This document shows positions 32,467-43,129 of a stretch of DNA of 64,000 nt, piece by piece. The translations under genes and the position numbers were made by a program. Below the pieces are notes generated by a model. It was not told the DNA's origin. It was given only the letters and a program-made list of their open reading frames with translations, and searched no databases. The stretch lies in NCBI GenBank assembly GCA_025084515.1, contig JAJAGP010001518.1, positions 1-64,000 on the forward strand, read 5' to 3'. This DNA comes from Ancistrus triradiatus. Its lineage: Eukaryota; Chordata; Actinopteri; Siluriformes; Loricariidae. Numbering within the stretch: the stretch's first letter is position 1; every line of letters begins with the position of its first letter.

Positions 32467-32920
32467 CACAGTTCCTAGGCTATAGGATTCATGAACTTCT
32501 CTAGCTTCCTATAAGGCAATAGGGAAAATTTTTGTCCCTGACTCGTAGTTGCAGGAACTATTTTAGTTCCTTATGCAGAATATTTATTTTTAGATCATTT
32601 AAGGTTAATCAACATAGTTTCAGACGCTCCTTTAGTCTATCATTCGGACATAGGACTGATTTAAGTTTCTGGGCCACAGCTTCAGAAACTGAATTGGACT
32701 TACAGAATAAGGTTTTTATATATAATTTTATTTTAAAGGCCACCGTTGCAGGAACTCTTGTAGTCCCTGATGCAGAATAGTTCATTTTAGTTCCCGAGCA
32801 ATCATTTTAGTAAATAATTTAGTTCCCAATTCAGAAGCTTTATTTGTAAGATGTTTTATTTGCTGCAGATCCCATAGTTGCACAGCAGAATATTTGAGCG
32901 ATTTGAGTTCCTAATATGTT

Positions 32921-33389
32921 ATATGTTCTATTATAATATTATATTATATATAGCTGCTTTTAATCACTGCCACAAGTCTGCCAAGTTGATCTTTGATACT
33001 GATATTCAAATGGGGCTTTAAGTCAAACCGTTTTCTTGTATTTAATGACTCACCATTTTAATGATTTAATTATAACCGCAAACCAACCTTATTATACTTG
33101 GAAATAATGAACATTTTCAATATTGTTTATTTAGTGACACAGACTAATGATTTTGTTTTGCGGACATGGGTTCTAGGAGAACAGGTTCTGAAGCAGGTTA
33201 GGGATGTTTTGTAGAAAGGAAATGTAATCAAAATGGAGGTCATTATCCATCTCATATCTGCATTTTATCGAGATTTTGTGGATGTGTTTTAAAAAAAAAC
33301 CTCAAGTTATCCAGTTTAGTTCTCCAAGCCTTAAAATCTCCATTTTAAATGCTTCTTTAAAATGCCACTTACTTCAACAATAAACAGTA
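32921..33389. other. No recognisable feature
   Basis: AT-rich, with a short palindromic AT run (ATTATAATATTATATTATAT, about 32930). Confidence 0.5.
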
Positions 33390-33397
33390 CAGGAAAT

Positions 33398-34631
33398 TAG
33401 GGCTGCAACAACGAATCGATAATAATCGATTATTAAAAGTGTCAACAACGAATTTCATTATCGATTCGTTGTGTTGAATGATTTATGTTTCCATCCCCTT
33501 GTCATATCCGCTTACGTTACTTGCGGCACTTCGTCAGCGCTGGAAAAAAAACACGAGCGATTGAACGGAGCGAGGCGGAGCCGGCGCAGACGCGGAATCT
33601 TCAAAATAAGTTAGCATTAAGGCTATGTCCACACGTACACAGGTATATTTTTCTAAAACGGGGGTTTTAAAATTCGTTTATAAAAACCATCCCGTCCACA
33701 CAAGCACTGTTTAAACAAAAACTTCGTCCACATGAAAACGCAAAAAAACGCACACACAGTCGCTGTCAAGAGCAGAGCCAAACCAGCAGTCCTATATGCC
33801 CGGTGAAGCAGCTCACTCAGCGACAACAGCGACGTCCTATGCATACGAACCATTTTCTCACCATTCTTCTTCAACAACCACTTCGTTTTGAAAAGCGTCC
33901 CACCAACGAGAGGTCCGACCGGGTCTATAGTAGTGACCTCCGTAGCGCATTCTGACGCCTCTGTTCTGCAGTGTAATGAAAAAGTAATAATTGTAAATGT
34001 ATTTGTAGATTTGTAACAAGTTCGGTCAGCAGTGTTACAGCTGGCACTATTTTGGCTACGTCCGCTATTGCACAAAATCGCCTCATGTAAACAAAGGAGA
34101 TAACGGCACACAGTGACGTTACAAGCAAGAAACTCCGTTTTCCCAGTGCACACGACAACGCTGAAAACGGAGTTTCTGAAACCTTCAGCCTGGAAGGAGT
34201 TTTGCAAAAAAAAGTCTGTTTTCGTGTGGACGAACGGTCAAAACGCATAGAAAAAGCTACGTTTTTAAAAATACCCGTGTTCGTGTGGACAGGGCCATAG
34301 TCTCTAAAAAGAGAGCCAGCTTTAGCCTGGAGCATGTTGACATGATAACATTTTTGGATTGCAATGCAAAGTTCCTAAAGAAAGGGAGTGAATGAGTTTG
34401 TATGTAGTGTTTGCATCAGAGATGCACTTATTTTTCTTTTTTATTTAATTTGTTATTTTATTTTATTAATGAATTTAATTTATTACTATTCATTTATTGT
34501 AAGCACTTATTTGCTCTGTTATTTAATGTTATATTTCTGAATAAAGACATGGAAAGTTTTTTTTTTTATATATATATATATATAATCGACCGATTAATCG
34601 ATTATTAAAATAATCGTTAGTTGCAGCCCTA
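33398..34631. mobile_element. Non-autonomous hAT element with 8-bp target duplication
   Basis: Perfect 12-base terminal inverted repeat TAGGGCTGCAAC / GTTGCAGCCCTA, extended by imperfect ATCGATTATTAAAA arms. It is flanked by CAGGAAAT on both sides (33390-33397 and 34632-34639). Eight-base duplications and TAGGG(C/T)TGCAAC ends are hallmarks of hAT transposons. There is no hAT transposase frame, so movement depended on a relative. A second inverted-repeat unit is nested inside at about 33630-34300. Confidence 0.92.
33630..34300. mobile_element. Nested inverted-repeat element inside the hAT
   Basis: Left arm GGCTATGTCCACACGTACAC, then GGTATATTTTTCTAAAACG. The right arm is the complement of GGCCCTGTCCACACGAACAC, then GGGTATTTTTAAAAACG. 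The arms are about 38 bases with few mismatches. No clean target duplication was found, so its exact ends are uncertain. The 184- and 136-codon minus frames that cross it do not match known domains. Confidence 0.65.
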
Positions 34632-34639
34632 CAGGAAAT

Positions 34640-35070
34640 ATTTAAAGCCATTCCAGTATTTTTACTATAGCTACACCCAGAGTAACTTTTTGATGCTTTA
34701 CACAGCACATTAGGAATGCAGTTGATAAAAGTACCTATAGAAATGCTCATAAACAATGCAGCTCTTAAATATCCCGGAACAGATTTTGAGATTTTGACAC
34801 TACAAGCTGTCATACATCGTACATAAAGAATCGTTCATGTATTTATAAACAAATGTACGTCTTACATTTTTATAGTAGGTAGATCATTTTGACTTGGTCA
34901 TTAGATAAGTAGCTCGCTTGCTGAACAGTGTGTTTCCCCAGAAAATAATGACGCAGTACCTCATTTATTCATGTCTTAGCATTTTAATGCAATAATTACC
35001 CTGACAATTTGAAAAGCTGAGCATGTGGACAGGGTTTTCATACACTTAATTGTTCAGGCGTACTTATACA
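34640..35070. other. No recognisable feature
   Basis: AT-rich unique-looking stretch. Confidence 0.5.
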
Positions 35071-35592
35071 CTACTGGGCAACAAAATATGGGCCAAACTT
35101 ATAATTGCAAAATATTAAGCTCTTAGCGGTAATAATAACAAACCAGTGGTCAGAAAATTAGCAAGAACTAATTAAGCTCTTTACTGCTCATTGCTGGAGT
35201 GAAGTGTTGGGTGAAAAGGCTGGAAACGGACAAAGCTGGAACTGAGAAAAGATAAAATGGAAGGATTTTTTTATATTTGAAAGATGTTTGATATAAAACT
35301 CAAACTAACACAAGTGTGTGTGATCAAGATCTTCCGAAACCTCTGCTTGTTTTGATTGTTCCTTAAAAGCCTTAACTGAGCCGTTCGTTGGTAATCTGTT
35401 ATGGTACACCAGGCTCATGTTTTGGCCTTTCCAAACTGGAACCCTGTAGAGAATATTAGATCTCACATGAAAGAAAAACTTACTGGGAAACATTTTCCAA
35501 CTATTCGTCAAATGTTTGAAGCCATTATGATGGAGTCGAACACTGATTGTGTAATTTTAGGTTTGGCCCAGGAGTGTAGAAAAATCTGTGTG
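35071..35592 (+). pseudogene. Tc1/mariner relic, C-terminal transposase piece
   Basis: The frame at 35401 reads HVLAFPNWNPVENIRSHMKE and then KLTGKHFPTIRQMFEAIMME. NWNPVEN with the following amphipathic segment matches the catalytic-Glu region of Tc1/mariner transposases (usual form DLNPIEN). The left boundary may be CACTACTGGGCAACAAAATA (35071), which resembles a Tc1 terminal repeat. The rest is eroded and the right side runs into an AT microsatellite. Confidence 0.6.
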
Positions 35593-35593
35593 T

Positions 35594-35611
35594 GTATATA
35601 TAATTATATAC

Positions 35612-35644
<33 letters not shown>

Positions 35645-35645
35645 G

Positions 35646-35693
<48 letters not shown>

Positions 35694-35728
35694 ATATGTG
35701 TGTGTATATACATATATACATATATACA

Positions 35729-35759
<31 letters not shown>

Positions 35760-35810
35760 GTGTGGTGTGTGTGTATATTATATATATAGGTACCCCCAGG
35801 TACCCCAGTT

Positions 35811-35847
<37 letters not shown>

Positions 35848-35849
35848 TT
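35594..35849. repeat. (TA)n/(TG)n microsatellite complex with poly-T
   Basis: About 240 bases of TA runs broken by ATGTGTG, ending in a T-run at 35831-35849. Tyr-Ile frames on both strands are artefacts. Confidence 0.97.
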
Positions 35850-36324
35850 ACTGTAGGTGTAATTTTTAGAGAGAAATGAATTATTAGATTGCTTTTATTA
35901 GGTTTAATTAGGGTTTTTATGGATTTTTGTTTGTTTGAAGAATATTTTTAGATAATGTTTTTGAGTAATATTTGTTTCAGTTTCACTCAGTTATATTTCG
36001 ATTTACTGTAGGTCTAGTCTTTAGAGAGAAAGTGTGTGCTGTATGACATAATTGCATAAAGAAATCCTAATTTAGGTCATGCAGGTGAGCCAGGGTGTGG
36101 AATCAAACTAATACATTAGTGTGTTGAGGGACTGTCACAACTGGATGTTCAGAAATGAAAAAAAAAGTTAGAAAACACATTCTCTCTCACACACACAGCT
36201 TGAGGACAGAAAACACATTATAAGCCTTTTTTAATCTGTCAACACACTGAATGTATGAAGTAGTCTTTGAGAAGTTGGTACAAGTTTGGGCAGCCCTGAT
36301 GAAATCACACATTTTGCTCATTTA
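35850..36324. other. No recognisable feature
   Basis: Two similar phrases, ACTGTAGGTGTAATTTTTAG and ACTGTAGGTCTAGTCTTTAG, each followed by AGAGA(A)A, at about 35850 and 36004 suggest a small local duplication. Nothing else. Confidence 0.4.
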
Positions 36325-36502
36325 GTGGGCGAGTGGCTGAGTAGGTGGGTGAATGTGAGTGGGTGAGGTGGGCGGGTGAGAAGGTGGGTGGGTAGGTGGG
36401 CGGACTGACAGGTGGATGGATTTAATGAGTGAGTGAGTGGGTGGGGTAATCGGTTTGAGCCTAATTCAGCGGAATGAGTGGGTGAGGTGAGTGGGTGGTA
36501 AT
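36325..36502 (+). repeat. G-rich minisatellite (GTGGGTGA-like)
   Basis: Short G-rich units (GAGTGGGTGAGGTGGGCGGG and relatives) over about 180 bases with strong strand bias. Several GGG runs between 36359 and 36405 could in principle form a G-quadruplex. Confidence 0.8.
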
Positions 36503-36504
36503 TG

Positions 36505-36797
36505 TCTGGAACACTTTAGAGAGACCAAGTGACCTAATGCATGCCTTTGGAGTGTGGGGGAAACCAGAGTACCCACAGTCACAACGAAGGCTGCCACCTC
36601 ACAGTTCCAGAGACCTGGGTTCGAACAACGGCCTGGTTGCTGCCTGTAAGGAGTTGGCATATTGTCCCAGTGTCTGCTTGGGTTTCCTACAGGTACCCCA
36701 GTTTTTGCCCACAAGTGTATTGGGTCAGTCAGTGTCTCTAAAGTGCTCCATATTGGCCACTGCCCTGCACTGGATACTGTAATTGGATAGGATACAT
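36505..36797 (+). mobile_element. Degenerate SINE pair (second SINE type)
   Basis: A reverse-type piece (CACTTTAGAGAGACCAAGTG, 36512) joins a forward-type piece with CACCTCACAGTTCCAGAGAC and the B box GGGTTCGAAC (36617-36626), then GGTTTCCTACAGGTACCCC. This is a different SINE family from the V-SINEs, recognised by recall from its head and body phrases. Confidence 0.5.
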
Positions 36798-37079
36798 ACA
36801 CTCACCGATCACTTTATTAGGTACACCTCCTTGTTTTCAAAGTCATTGTCCATTTGATCAGTTCGTCTTACCATCTAGAAGCACTTTTTAGTGTTTGCGG
36901 TCTCTCTATGTACTTTTAGTCCCCTTTACTCTGTTCTCCATGGTCAGGACCCCCCACAGATCAGGTACTATTTGGGTGGTGGATCATTCTGCACTGACAC
37001 TGACATGGTGGTGGTGTGTTAGTGTGTGTAGTGCAGGTATGATTGGATCAGACACAGCAGTGCTGCTGGAGTTTTTTAA
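36798..37079 (+). mobile_element. T4 terminal fragment, uninterrupted
   Basis: Starts CACTCACCGATCACTTTATT and continues through GGTACTATTTGGGTGGTGGA and GACATGGTGGTGGTGTG to GACACAGCAGTGCTGCTGGA. It gives the unbroken form of the sequence split by a SINE at 26.2 kb. Confidence 0.8.
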
Positions 37080-38150
37080 CACCAACATCTATTATTATAT
37101 ATTAATTTGGTGACATTGTTCTTTTTTACTTTCTCCTCATTTTCTTTCTGGATTAAGTGAATACATATATAATAAATAAAATAAAATCCATAAACAAGGA
37201 CATATCTATTACCACAACACTTCCATATGAAATGTAGATCTGCTTGATAGTAATACGTATAGTGATATGTAATGTAACAAACACTGAGATCGAACAAATC
37301 AATCTAACAGTACACTGGAAGAGTATATGCTTACGTAGATTCAGCTGTAGCAAACAGAAGTAAAAAATGGCAATATATAGGCATAGCAGGGCGATAAACA
37401 CAAACAGCTATGCCAAGATCTTGCCATCTTTTCTCTCCCAGTCACCTTCTGCCTCTCTTGTGGAGTGTGTGAGGTCCTGTAGTTCTAAAACTGCATCCAG
37501 TCTGTAAGAAGAAAAAAATACAGGCATTGCTTCTTGATCATGTACAAAGAGAGGTTACATTTACTACTATCCCTCGAACCCAACAGGTCCAGTACTGGGC
37601 CTGTATACTGTACAGCCTATATATAAACAGGGTGATAATAAAAAAATATAATATTACAGACAAACAAGACCAAGTCTGCACTGATTAGACACTGATTAGC
37701 CAAAAGTGCCAAAATAAAACAAACATATTTCTTGTTACTTATTACTTCAGGAAAAAATAAATAAAAACAACTGGACATGGCTAATATTAGGAATGCAGGT
37801 ATCTACAGCAGGCCATTAATATTGTTCCATTTACACAGTGGTGTACAGTACACGCTTATTGTCTAATAACTGCTTTCATTGTGAGATTTGAATCATTAGT
37901 ACTTGCTGTTATGTTACTGTTATTTTCAATACAGTCTATTTTTAATTTTTACATTTTGTAAAATAGGATGCAGATAGGTTTGCACCATTAGACTGTGTTA
38001 AAGACATTTTATATGGTAAACACTTAAGTAAACTACGCTATAATGTTTTGGCTGGCAATTTGGCCAGTTTTAGTATGTGTATTCTGTAATTCTTGTTTTT
38101 CTTGTTTCGGTTTTATTTTTTTCATGATTATCAAAATTTGCAGTCATTTT
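37080..38150. other. No recognisable feature
   Basis: About 1 kb of AT-rich DNA. Hydrophobic minus frames at 37076-37401 are overlapping and lack motifs. Confidence 0.5.
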
Positions 38151-38350
38151 TATTTACATTTACATTTACAGCATTTAGCAGACGCCCTTATCCAGAGCGA
38201 CTTACAATTGATACGGTCTTACAATCCAAGCAATTGTGGGTTAAGGGTCTTGCTCAAGGACCCAACAGTGGCAGCTTGGCAGAGATGGGATTTGAACCCT
38301 GGACCTTCTGGTCCAGAGTCCAGTACCTTAACCGCTAGGCTACCACAGTC
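38151..38350 (-). mobile_element. V-SINE, full length
   Basis: Reverse copy with three TTTACA tail units and an intact head (GGTCCAGAGTCCAGTACC, CGCTAGGCTACCAC). Very close to the window consensus. Confidence 0.93.
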
Positions 38351-38413
38351 ACTTTTTATTTATAAAGTTAATTAATTAATTCGTTTATTTTATCATGTAT
38401 AGGCCATTTTAGT

Positions 38414-39055
38414 ACACTGAACTCATTGTGATGTTCAAGAGTTCACCAGTTTGAGATGATTTGAGCATTGTGACATGATATCCTTCTGGGAAGATGGTCT
38501 ACTGTGCCCATAAGGGGATGGACATGGTCAGCAACAATACTCAGCTAGGCTGTGGTGTTTAAACAATGCTCCATTGGGATTAAGGGGCCCAAAGTATCCA
38601 AGAAAATATCCCCCACACCATTACACACCAGCAGCCTGAACTGTTCATACAAGGCAGGATGGATCCAGGCTTTCTTGTGGTTTACACCAAATTCTGACCC
38701 GGCCATCTGAATGTTGCAGCAGAAATCAAGACTCATAAGACCAAGCAACCTTCTATCTTCTATTCTCTAATTTTGGTGAGCATGTGTAGCCTCAGTTGTC
38801 TGGTCTTAGCTGATAGGATTGGCACCTGGTGTGGTGTTCTGCAGCTGTAGCTCATCTGCTTCAAGGGATCTTCTGCAAACCTCGGTTGTAACGAATGGTT
38901 ATTTGAGTTACTGTTGCCTTTGTCGGCCCGAACCAGTCTGGCCATTCTCCTCTGGTCTCTGGTATTTTTGTCTGGATAGTTTCACTTTTGTGGATCGTTC
39001 TCTGTAAGCCCTAGAGATGGCTGTGTGTGGAAATCCCAGTAGAAATAGCTTAAAT
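38414..39055 (-). pseudogene. Tc1-like transposase relic (T4-type by recall)
   Basis: Minus-strand remains of a fish Tc1-like transposase. 38760-38945 reads MARLVRADKGNSNSN..., then PHQVPILSAKTRQLRL, the second DNA-binding half and linker. 38545-38748 reads SLDFCCNIQMAGSEFG..., then GDIFLDTLGPLIPMEH, the region after the first catalytic Asp. Both are shifted relative to each other. Terminal repeats are missing. The family whose terminus is CACTCACCGGCCACTTTATT carries this protein as I remember it, but no T4 end is attached here. Confidence 0.7.
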
Positions 39056-39251
39056 TCTCAACCATGTCACATTCAAAGTAGTTAAACTGTCTGCTTCGCA
39101 TACCAGGACTCAGTAATTAGACTTAGTAATTAATTCAGTTCTTTAATACATATTACTGTATATAAGATTAAAGCTGTTTTAAAGAAAGGGTTATTTCTTA
39201 AACAAAGGATTTTGTATTTAGATATGTATTTAGATTTTGTATTTAGATATG

Positions 39252-39341
39252 GACTGTGGTAGCCTAGCGGGTAAGGTACTGGACTTTGGACCAGAAGGTC
39301 CAGGGTTCAAATCCCGCCTTTGCCAAACTGGGTCCTTGGGC
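39252..39341 (+). mobile_element. V-SINE head, truncated
   Basis: GACTGTGGTAGCCTAGCGG through the B box and TTTGCCAAACTGGGTCC, then a switch to T4 sequence (CCACTTTATT). It lacks middle and tail. Confidence 0.85.
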
Positions 39342-39437
39342 CACTTTATTTTTTATTACACCTCCTTGTTTCTACACACGTTGTCCATTTGACCATTTCC
39401 ACTTGCTATATACCTGTAGAAGCACTTTGTACAAAGG
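39340..39437 (+). mobile_element. T4 fragment carried with the next SINE
   Basis: CCACTTTATTTTTTATTACA to AGAAGCACTTTGTACAAAG, nearly identical to 26176-26260 and joined to a V-SINE at the same base. Confidence 0.8.
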
Positions 39438-39605
39438 GTAGCCTAGAGGTTAAGGTACTGGACTCTGGACCAGAAGGTCCAGGGTTCAAATCCCACCTCA
39501 GCCAAGCTGCCACTCTTGGGTCCTTGAGCAAGACCCTTAACCCACAATTGCTTGGATTGTAAGACTGTACCAATTGTAAGTCGCTCTGGATAAGGGTGTC
39601 TGCTA
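39438..39605 (+). mobile_element. V-SINE, forward arm of an inverted pair
   Basis: Complete head and middle. The tail is cut at GGGTGTCTGCTA, where a reverse copy begins. Confidence 0.9.
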
Positions 39606-39732
39606 CATTTACATTACATTTACAGCATTTAGCAGACGCCCTTATCCAGAGCAACAGCGGCAGCTTGGCCGAGATGGGATTTGAACCCTGGACCTTCTGG
39701 TCCAAAGTCTTACCCGCTAGGCTACCACAGTC
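39606..39732 (-). mobile_element. V-SINE, reverse arm with internal deletion
   Basis: Reverse copy joined tail-to-tail with the preceding one. About 65 bases of the middle are deleted (CCAGAGCAACAGCGGCAGC). The A and B boxes of the head are present. Confidence 0.9.
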
Positions 39733-40157
39733 CCGTAATGTAATGTAATATGCAACCTTGGCCGTAGAGGTGATGTCATATAAATATTATAAATATAATG
39801 TATGTATTAGTCACCATAAAGAACCAAAGCTAAACCAGTGTAGATCAGTAAAACCAGTGTAAAACTGGCTGCTTTGCATGCCATGTGATGGACTGGAGTT
39901 ACTGTGATCTGGGTTATAGGCACCAGATCACCCTGACAAGGACAAGCGGGGATAAAACATGGGAAAAAAATTGAACAGAACATTCTCATCCCCATTTCAG
40001 TCCTCACAGTTCTAGAATGAATTCTAATCAAGTTTGCATTAACTATTCATGTAAGGCTTAGTGTTCTAGCATTTGTTGTCTTTTTTTACATTCTCTTTCC
40101 TGTTTTCCAACTTTAAAGTCTCTTGGTTGCTTCGTTCTCTACTGTTAACTGTTGGAG
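39733..40157. other. No gene; ancestral-looking fragment of the 41.4-kb minisatellite
   Basis: ACCATAAAGAACCAAAGC, TAAACCAGTGTAGATCAG and TAAAACCAGTGTAAAACTGG (39811-39868) resemble units of the array at 41.4-42.8 kb. A second such patch is at 40540-40590. Confidence 0.5.
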
Positions 40158-40330
40158 TCTTACAGTCTTGTGCAAAAGTCTGGGCACCCTGCTGATTGAC
40201 CAACATGATGATGTACATTCTCCATTTTATTACCTATCCAAACACCCCAAGATTATAAATACAGGGCTTATTTTGTTATTTCTGATTCATCTAGGGTGTG
40301 TCGTGTTAGGCTTACAGAAACAGACCTGAT
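40158..40330 (+). repeat. Possible short DNA-element fragment
   Basis: ACAGTCTTGTGCAAAAGTCTGGGCACCC resembles (in its first 20 bases) the terminus of a fish Tc1-type short element. No matching right end was identified. Confidence 0.3.
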
Positions 40331-40599
40331 TATAATGGGTTTTTAATATATAAAAGTACCGCAGTAAGATCGTAAATAATGTGTACCAAGCCACAAGAAT
40401 GATAATTATTACTATAAAAAATAGTAATAACACTCATTTATTACATAGGATTGTATATCATGTTAATGCTGTTTTAAAGGGCTAACTGTTTCTATAACGG
40501 CAGATTATTGTACTTATTTAGAAGTCCTGTATATATGTTACCATAAAGCTCCAAAGTTAAACCAGTGTACCACAGTAAACTACTGTATTGAAGCAAATT

Positions 40600-41425
40600 A
40601 ATTATTCGGATCAGTTTCCAAGTAACTCTTATGTAGCTCTTGTCAATTACATTTAGCTTTAGCTGTGTTATACATTTGCTAACTAACAGAGAAGACAATA
40701 AAGAGGAATACCTACTTCACAACTTCATTGTTTTAACAAACCTTCCTGCTAATACAAAGATAAATAAAACTCCAATATCTTTTTCCTGTCAAAGTTAAAA
40801 CCAATGATGTGCAAATTAGCAATAAAATTGAACAGAACCACATCAGTAAATCAGAATCTCCAGCCATAAATGTGTCACGTGTTACATTTGAATGACTTTA
40901 TGTAAATCTTCCACTTTGAAGGCAACCCTTCGTCCAGCTCCCCCGTATGTTTGTGGAGAACTCCCTCCTGAAACTGTTTGCCAATGTCTTCCGGTATTCG
41001 CCCGATTTGCATGCACCTGTGGGCCCGACGTTAAGACAGTGCTGCAATGTTTAAAAATGCTATTTGGAATGTGAACAGGTTTGTTGTGAATAATAGTTAC
41101 TTCCCTCTCTGTCCCAACTCCATTAACAATTCAAGAGAACATGCATTTCGAAAGAGAAAATGTGGGATGGGGTTCTCCCATGCCAGCACAGGCTGGATTT
41201 ACAAATAGTGCAACTGAAACCTTTTATTCAAAGATAAAGTGTGAAATGCTCCCACACTTTTAAGGATTTTGTTCCTGATGCTGCCGTCGTGCTTTTACTA
41301 ATTCTCCAGTATTAGTAAAAACCTTCCTGGTTAGAGCGAGAAACACGTGTGATCATGTCACCGACTAAACGACTATTAAATTAGTTGCCAACTCATTTGT
41401 TAGTCGATTATAGTTGAGTATATAT
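40600..41425 (+). mobile_element. hAT-like element, copy 2 of 3
   Basis: Shares with 55.3-55.7 kb the order TTACATTTAGCTT, ATACATTTGC(T/C)AACTAACAG, CCTGCTAATACAAA, CCTGTCAAA and AACAGGTTTGTTGTGAATAA, and with 24.7-25.3 kb the last of these. It ends in CGACTAAACGACTATTAAAT and TTGTTAGTCGATTATAG, phrases common at hAT-type termini. Confidence 0.55.
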
Positions 41426-41439
41426 AGTATTACATATAG

Positions 41440-42835
41440 TATTATAGTAAAACCAGTGTACCACAGCATAACCAGTTTACCATAGCAAAACCAGTATACC
41501 ATGGTATAACCAGTGTCCCATAGTAAAAGTGTACCATAGTAAAATACTGTATTACAGCATAACCAAAGTCCCATAGTAAAACCAGTGTACCATAGTATAA
41601 CTAATATTCTATAGTAAAACCAGTATACCATATTATAACTAGTATGCCATAGTATAACCAGTGTTCTATAGTAAAACCAGTATACCATATTATAACTAGT
41701 ATGCCATAGTATAACCAGTGTTCTATAGTAAAACCAGTATACCATAGTAAAACCAGTGTACCATATTATAACTAGTATGCCATAGTATAACCAGTGTTCT
41801 ATAGTAAAACCAGTATACCATAGCAAAACCAGTATACCATGGTATAACCAGTGTCCCAGAGTAAAATACTGTATTACAGCATAACCAGTGTCCCATAGTA
41901 AAACCAGTGTACCATAGTATAACCAGTGTTCTATAGTAAAACCAGTGTACCATAGTAGAACCAGTATGCCATAGTATAACCAGTGTACCATAATAAAATC
42001 AGTGTATCATAGTATAACCAGTGTTCTGTAGTAAAACCAGTGTACCATATTATAACTAGTATGCCATAGTATAACCAGTGTTCTATAGTAAAACCAGTAT
42101 ACCATAGCAAAACCAGTATACCATGGTATAACCAGTGTCCCATAGTAAAAGTGTACCATAGTAAAATACTGTATTACAGCATAACCAGTGTCCCATAGTA
42201 AAACCAGTGTACCATAGTAGAACCAGTATGCCATAGTATAACCAGTGTTCTACATTAAAACCAATATACCATAGTAAAAAGAGTGTACCATAGTATAACC
42301 AGTGTTCTATAGTAAAACCAGTATACCATAGTAAAACCAGTGTAACACAGTATAACAAGTGTTCTATAGTAAAAGTGTACCATAGTAATCTACTGTATTA
42401 CAGTTAAACCATTATTCCATAGTATAACCAGTGTACCATAATAAAATCAGTGTATCATAGTATAACCAGTGTTCTGTAGTAAAACCAGTGTACCATAGTA
42501 TAACCAGTATGCCATAGTAAAACCAGTGTTCTATAGTAAAAGACGTGTACCATAGTAATCTACTGTATTACAGTTAAACCATTATACCATAGTATAACCA
42601 GTGTACCATAGTAAAACCAGTTTACCATAGTATAACCAGTGTTCTATAGTAAAACCAGTGTTCTATAGTATAACCAGTGTAACACAGTATAACCAGTGTT
42701 CTATAGTAAAAAAAATTGTACCACAGTAATCTACTGTATTACAGTTAAACCAGTGTACCATAGTATAACCAGTGTACCATACTAAAACCAGTGTACCATA
42801 GTATAACCAGTGTACCACAGTAAACCCAATGCACT
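41440..42835 (-). repeat. 1.4-kb minisatellite, ~20-bp unit
   Basis: Tandem units of the form ACCAGTGTACCATAGTATA with variants (TTCTATAGTAAA, ATGCCATAGTATA, CTACTGTATTACAG). Groups of units recur as larger blocks, so higher-order duplication took place. The minus strand has no stop in the unit. A 20-base period gives a 60-base, 20-residue protein period, which explains the long frames (up to 208 codons) of LLWYTGF-type repeats in all phases. I see no start context, signal or splice site favouring expression. Confidence 0.95.
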
Positions 42836-43059
42836 AGTGTAAATCCACTTTGCGGTTGTAAATCGAGTGTACCACAGTAAAAGCGAACAAGGCATGTATT
42901 ATGAAACTAATCAACGACCACAGTAGAACCAAACTGTACTGCAGTCCAAAGTAAACTCGAATGTGTTGTCATTAACGGAGTCACGTTACTCACCTGTTGA
43001 ATCAGCCCATAAATACAAGTGTTGTCGAGTTTCCTTCAGTAGTCTCTCGCATTAGTGGG
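42836..43059. other. Degenerate edge of the minisatellite, then unique DNA
   Basis: GTACCACAGTAAAAGCGAAC and CACAGTAGAACCAAACTGTA show fading units to about 42950. Confidence 0.5.
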
Positions 43060-43129
43060 ACCGTGTTGCTGCACTTGTGCGCTGGGGTGGAACTGCGTCT
43101 CGTTTGAATGAAACGCTGTTAATGAACCG

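Larger units (their letters stand above)
30590..32920 (+). repeat. Old minisatellite with AGGAACT-N5-AGTTCCT hairpin units
   Basis: About 2.3 kb of diverged units, roughly 70-80 bases each, built from phrases such as TTTAGTTCCTGATGCAGAAT, TAGGTGATTTAGTTCC and GGGCCATAGTTGCAGGAACT. A palindrome of the form AGGAACT-N5-AGTTCCT recurs at 30607, 30685, 31052, 31627, 31961, 32553 and 32750, with partial forms at 31411 and 32183. R2 (30818-31034) and two V-SINEs (31198, 32280) are inserted, so the array is older than these. It is non-coding as far as visible. Confidence 0.75.

Noticed and set aside
33653..34335. 184- and 136-codon minus frames
   Set aside because: They lie inside the non-autonomous hAT element and its nested inverted repeat and have no BED finger or hAT dimerisation motif.
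41365..42358. Long minus-strand frames (up to 208 codons) of tyrosine/leucine-rich repeats
   Set aside because: They arise because the 20-base minisatellite unit has no stop in that strand; frames are open in all phases and unit variants show no codon-position bias.
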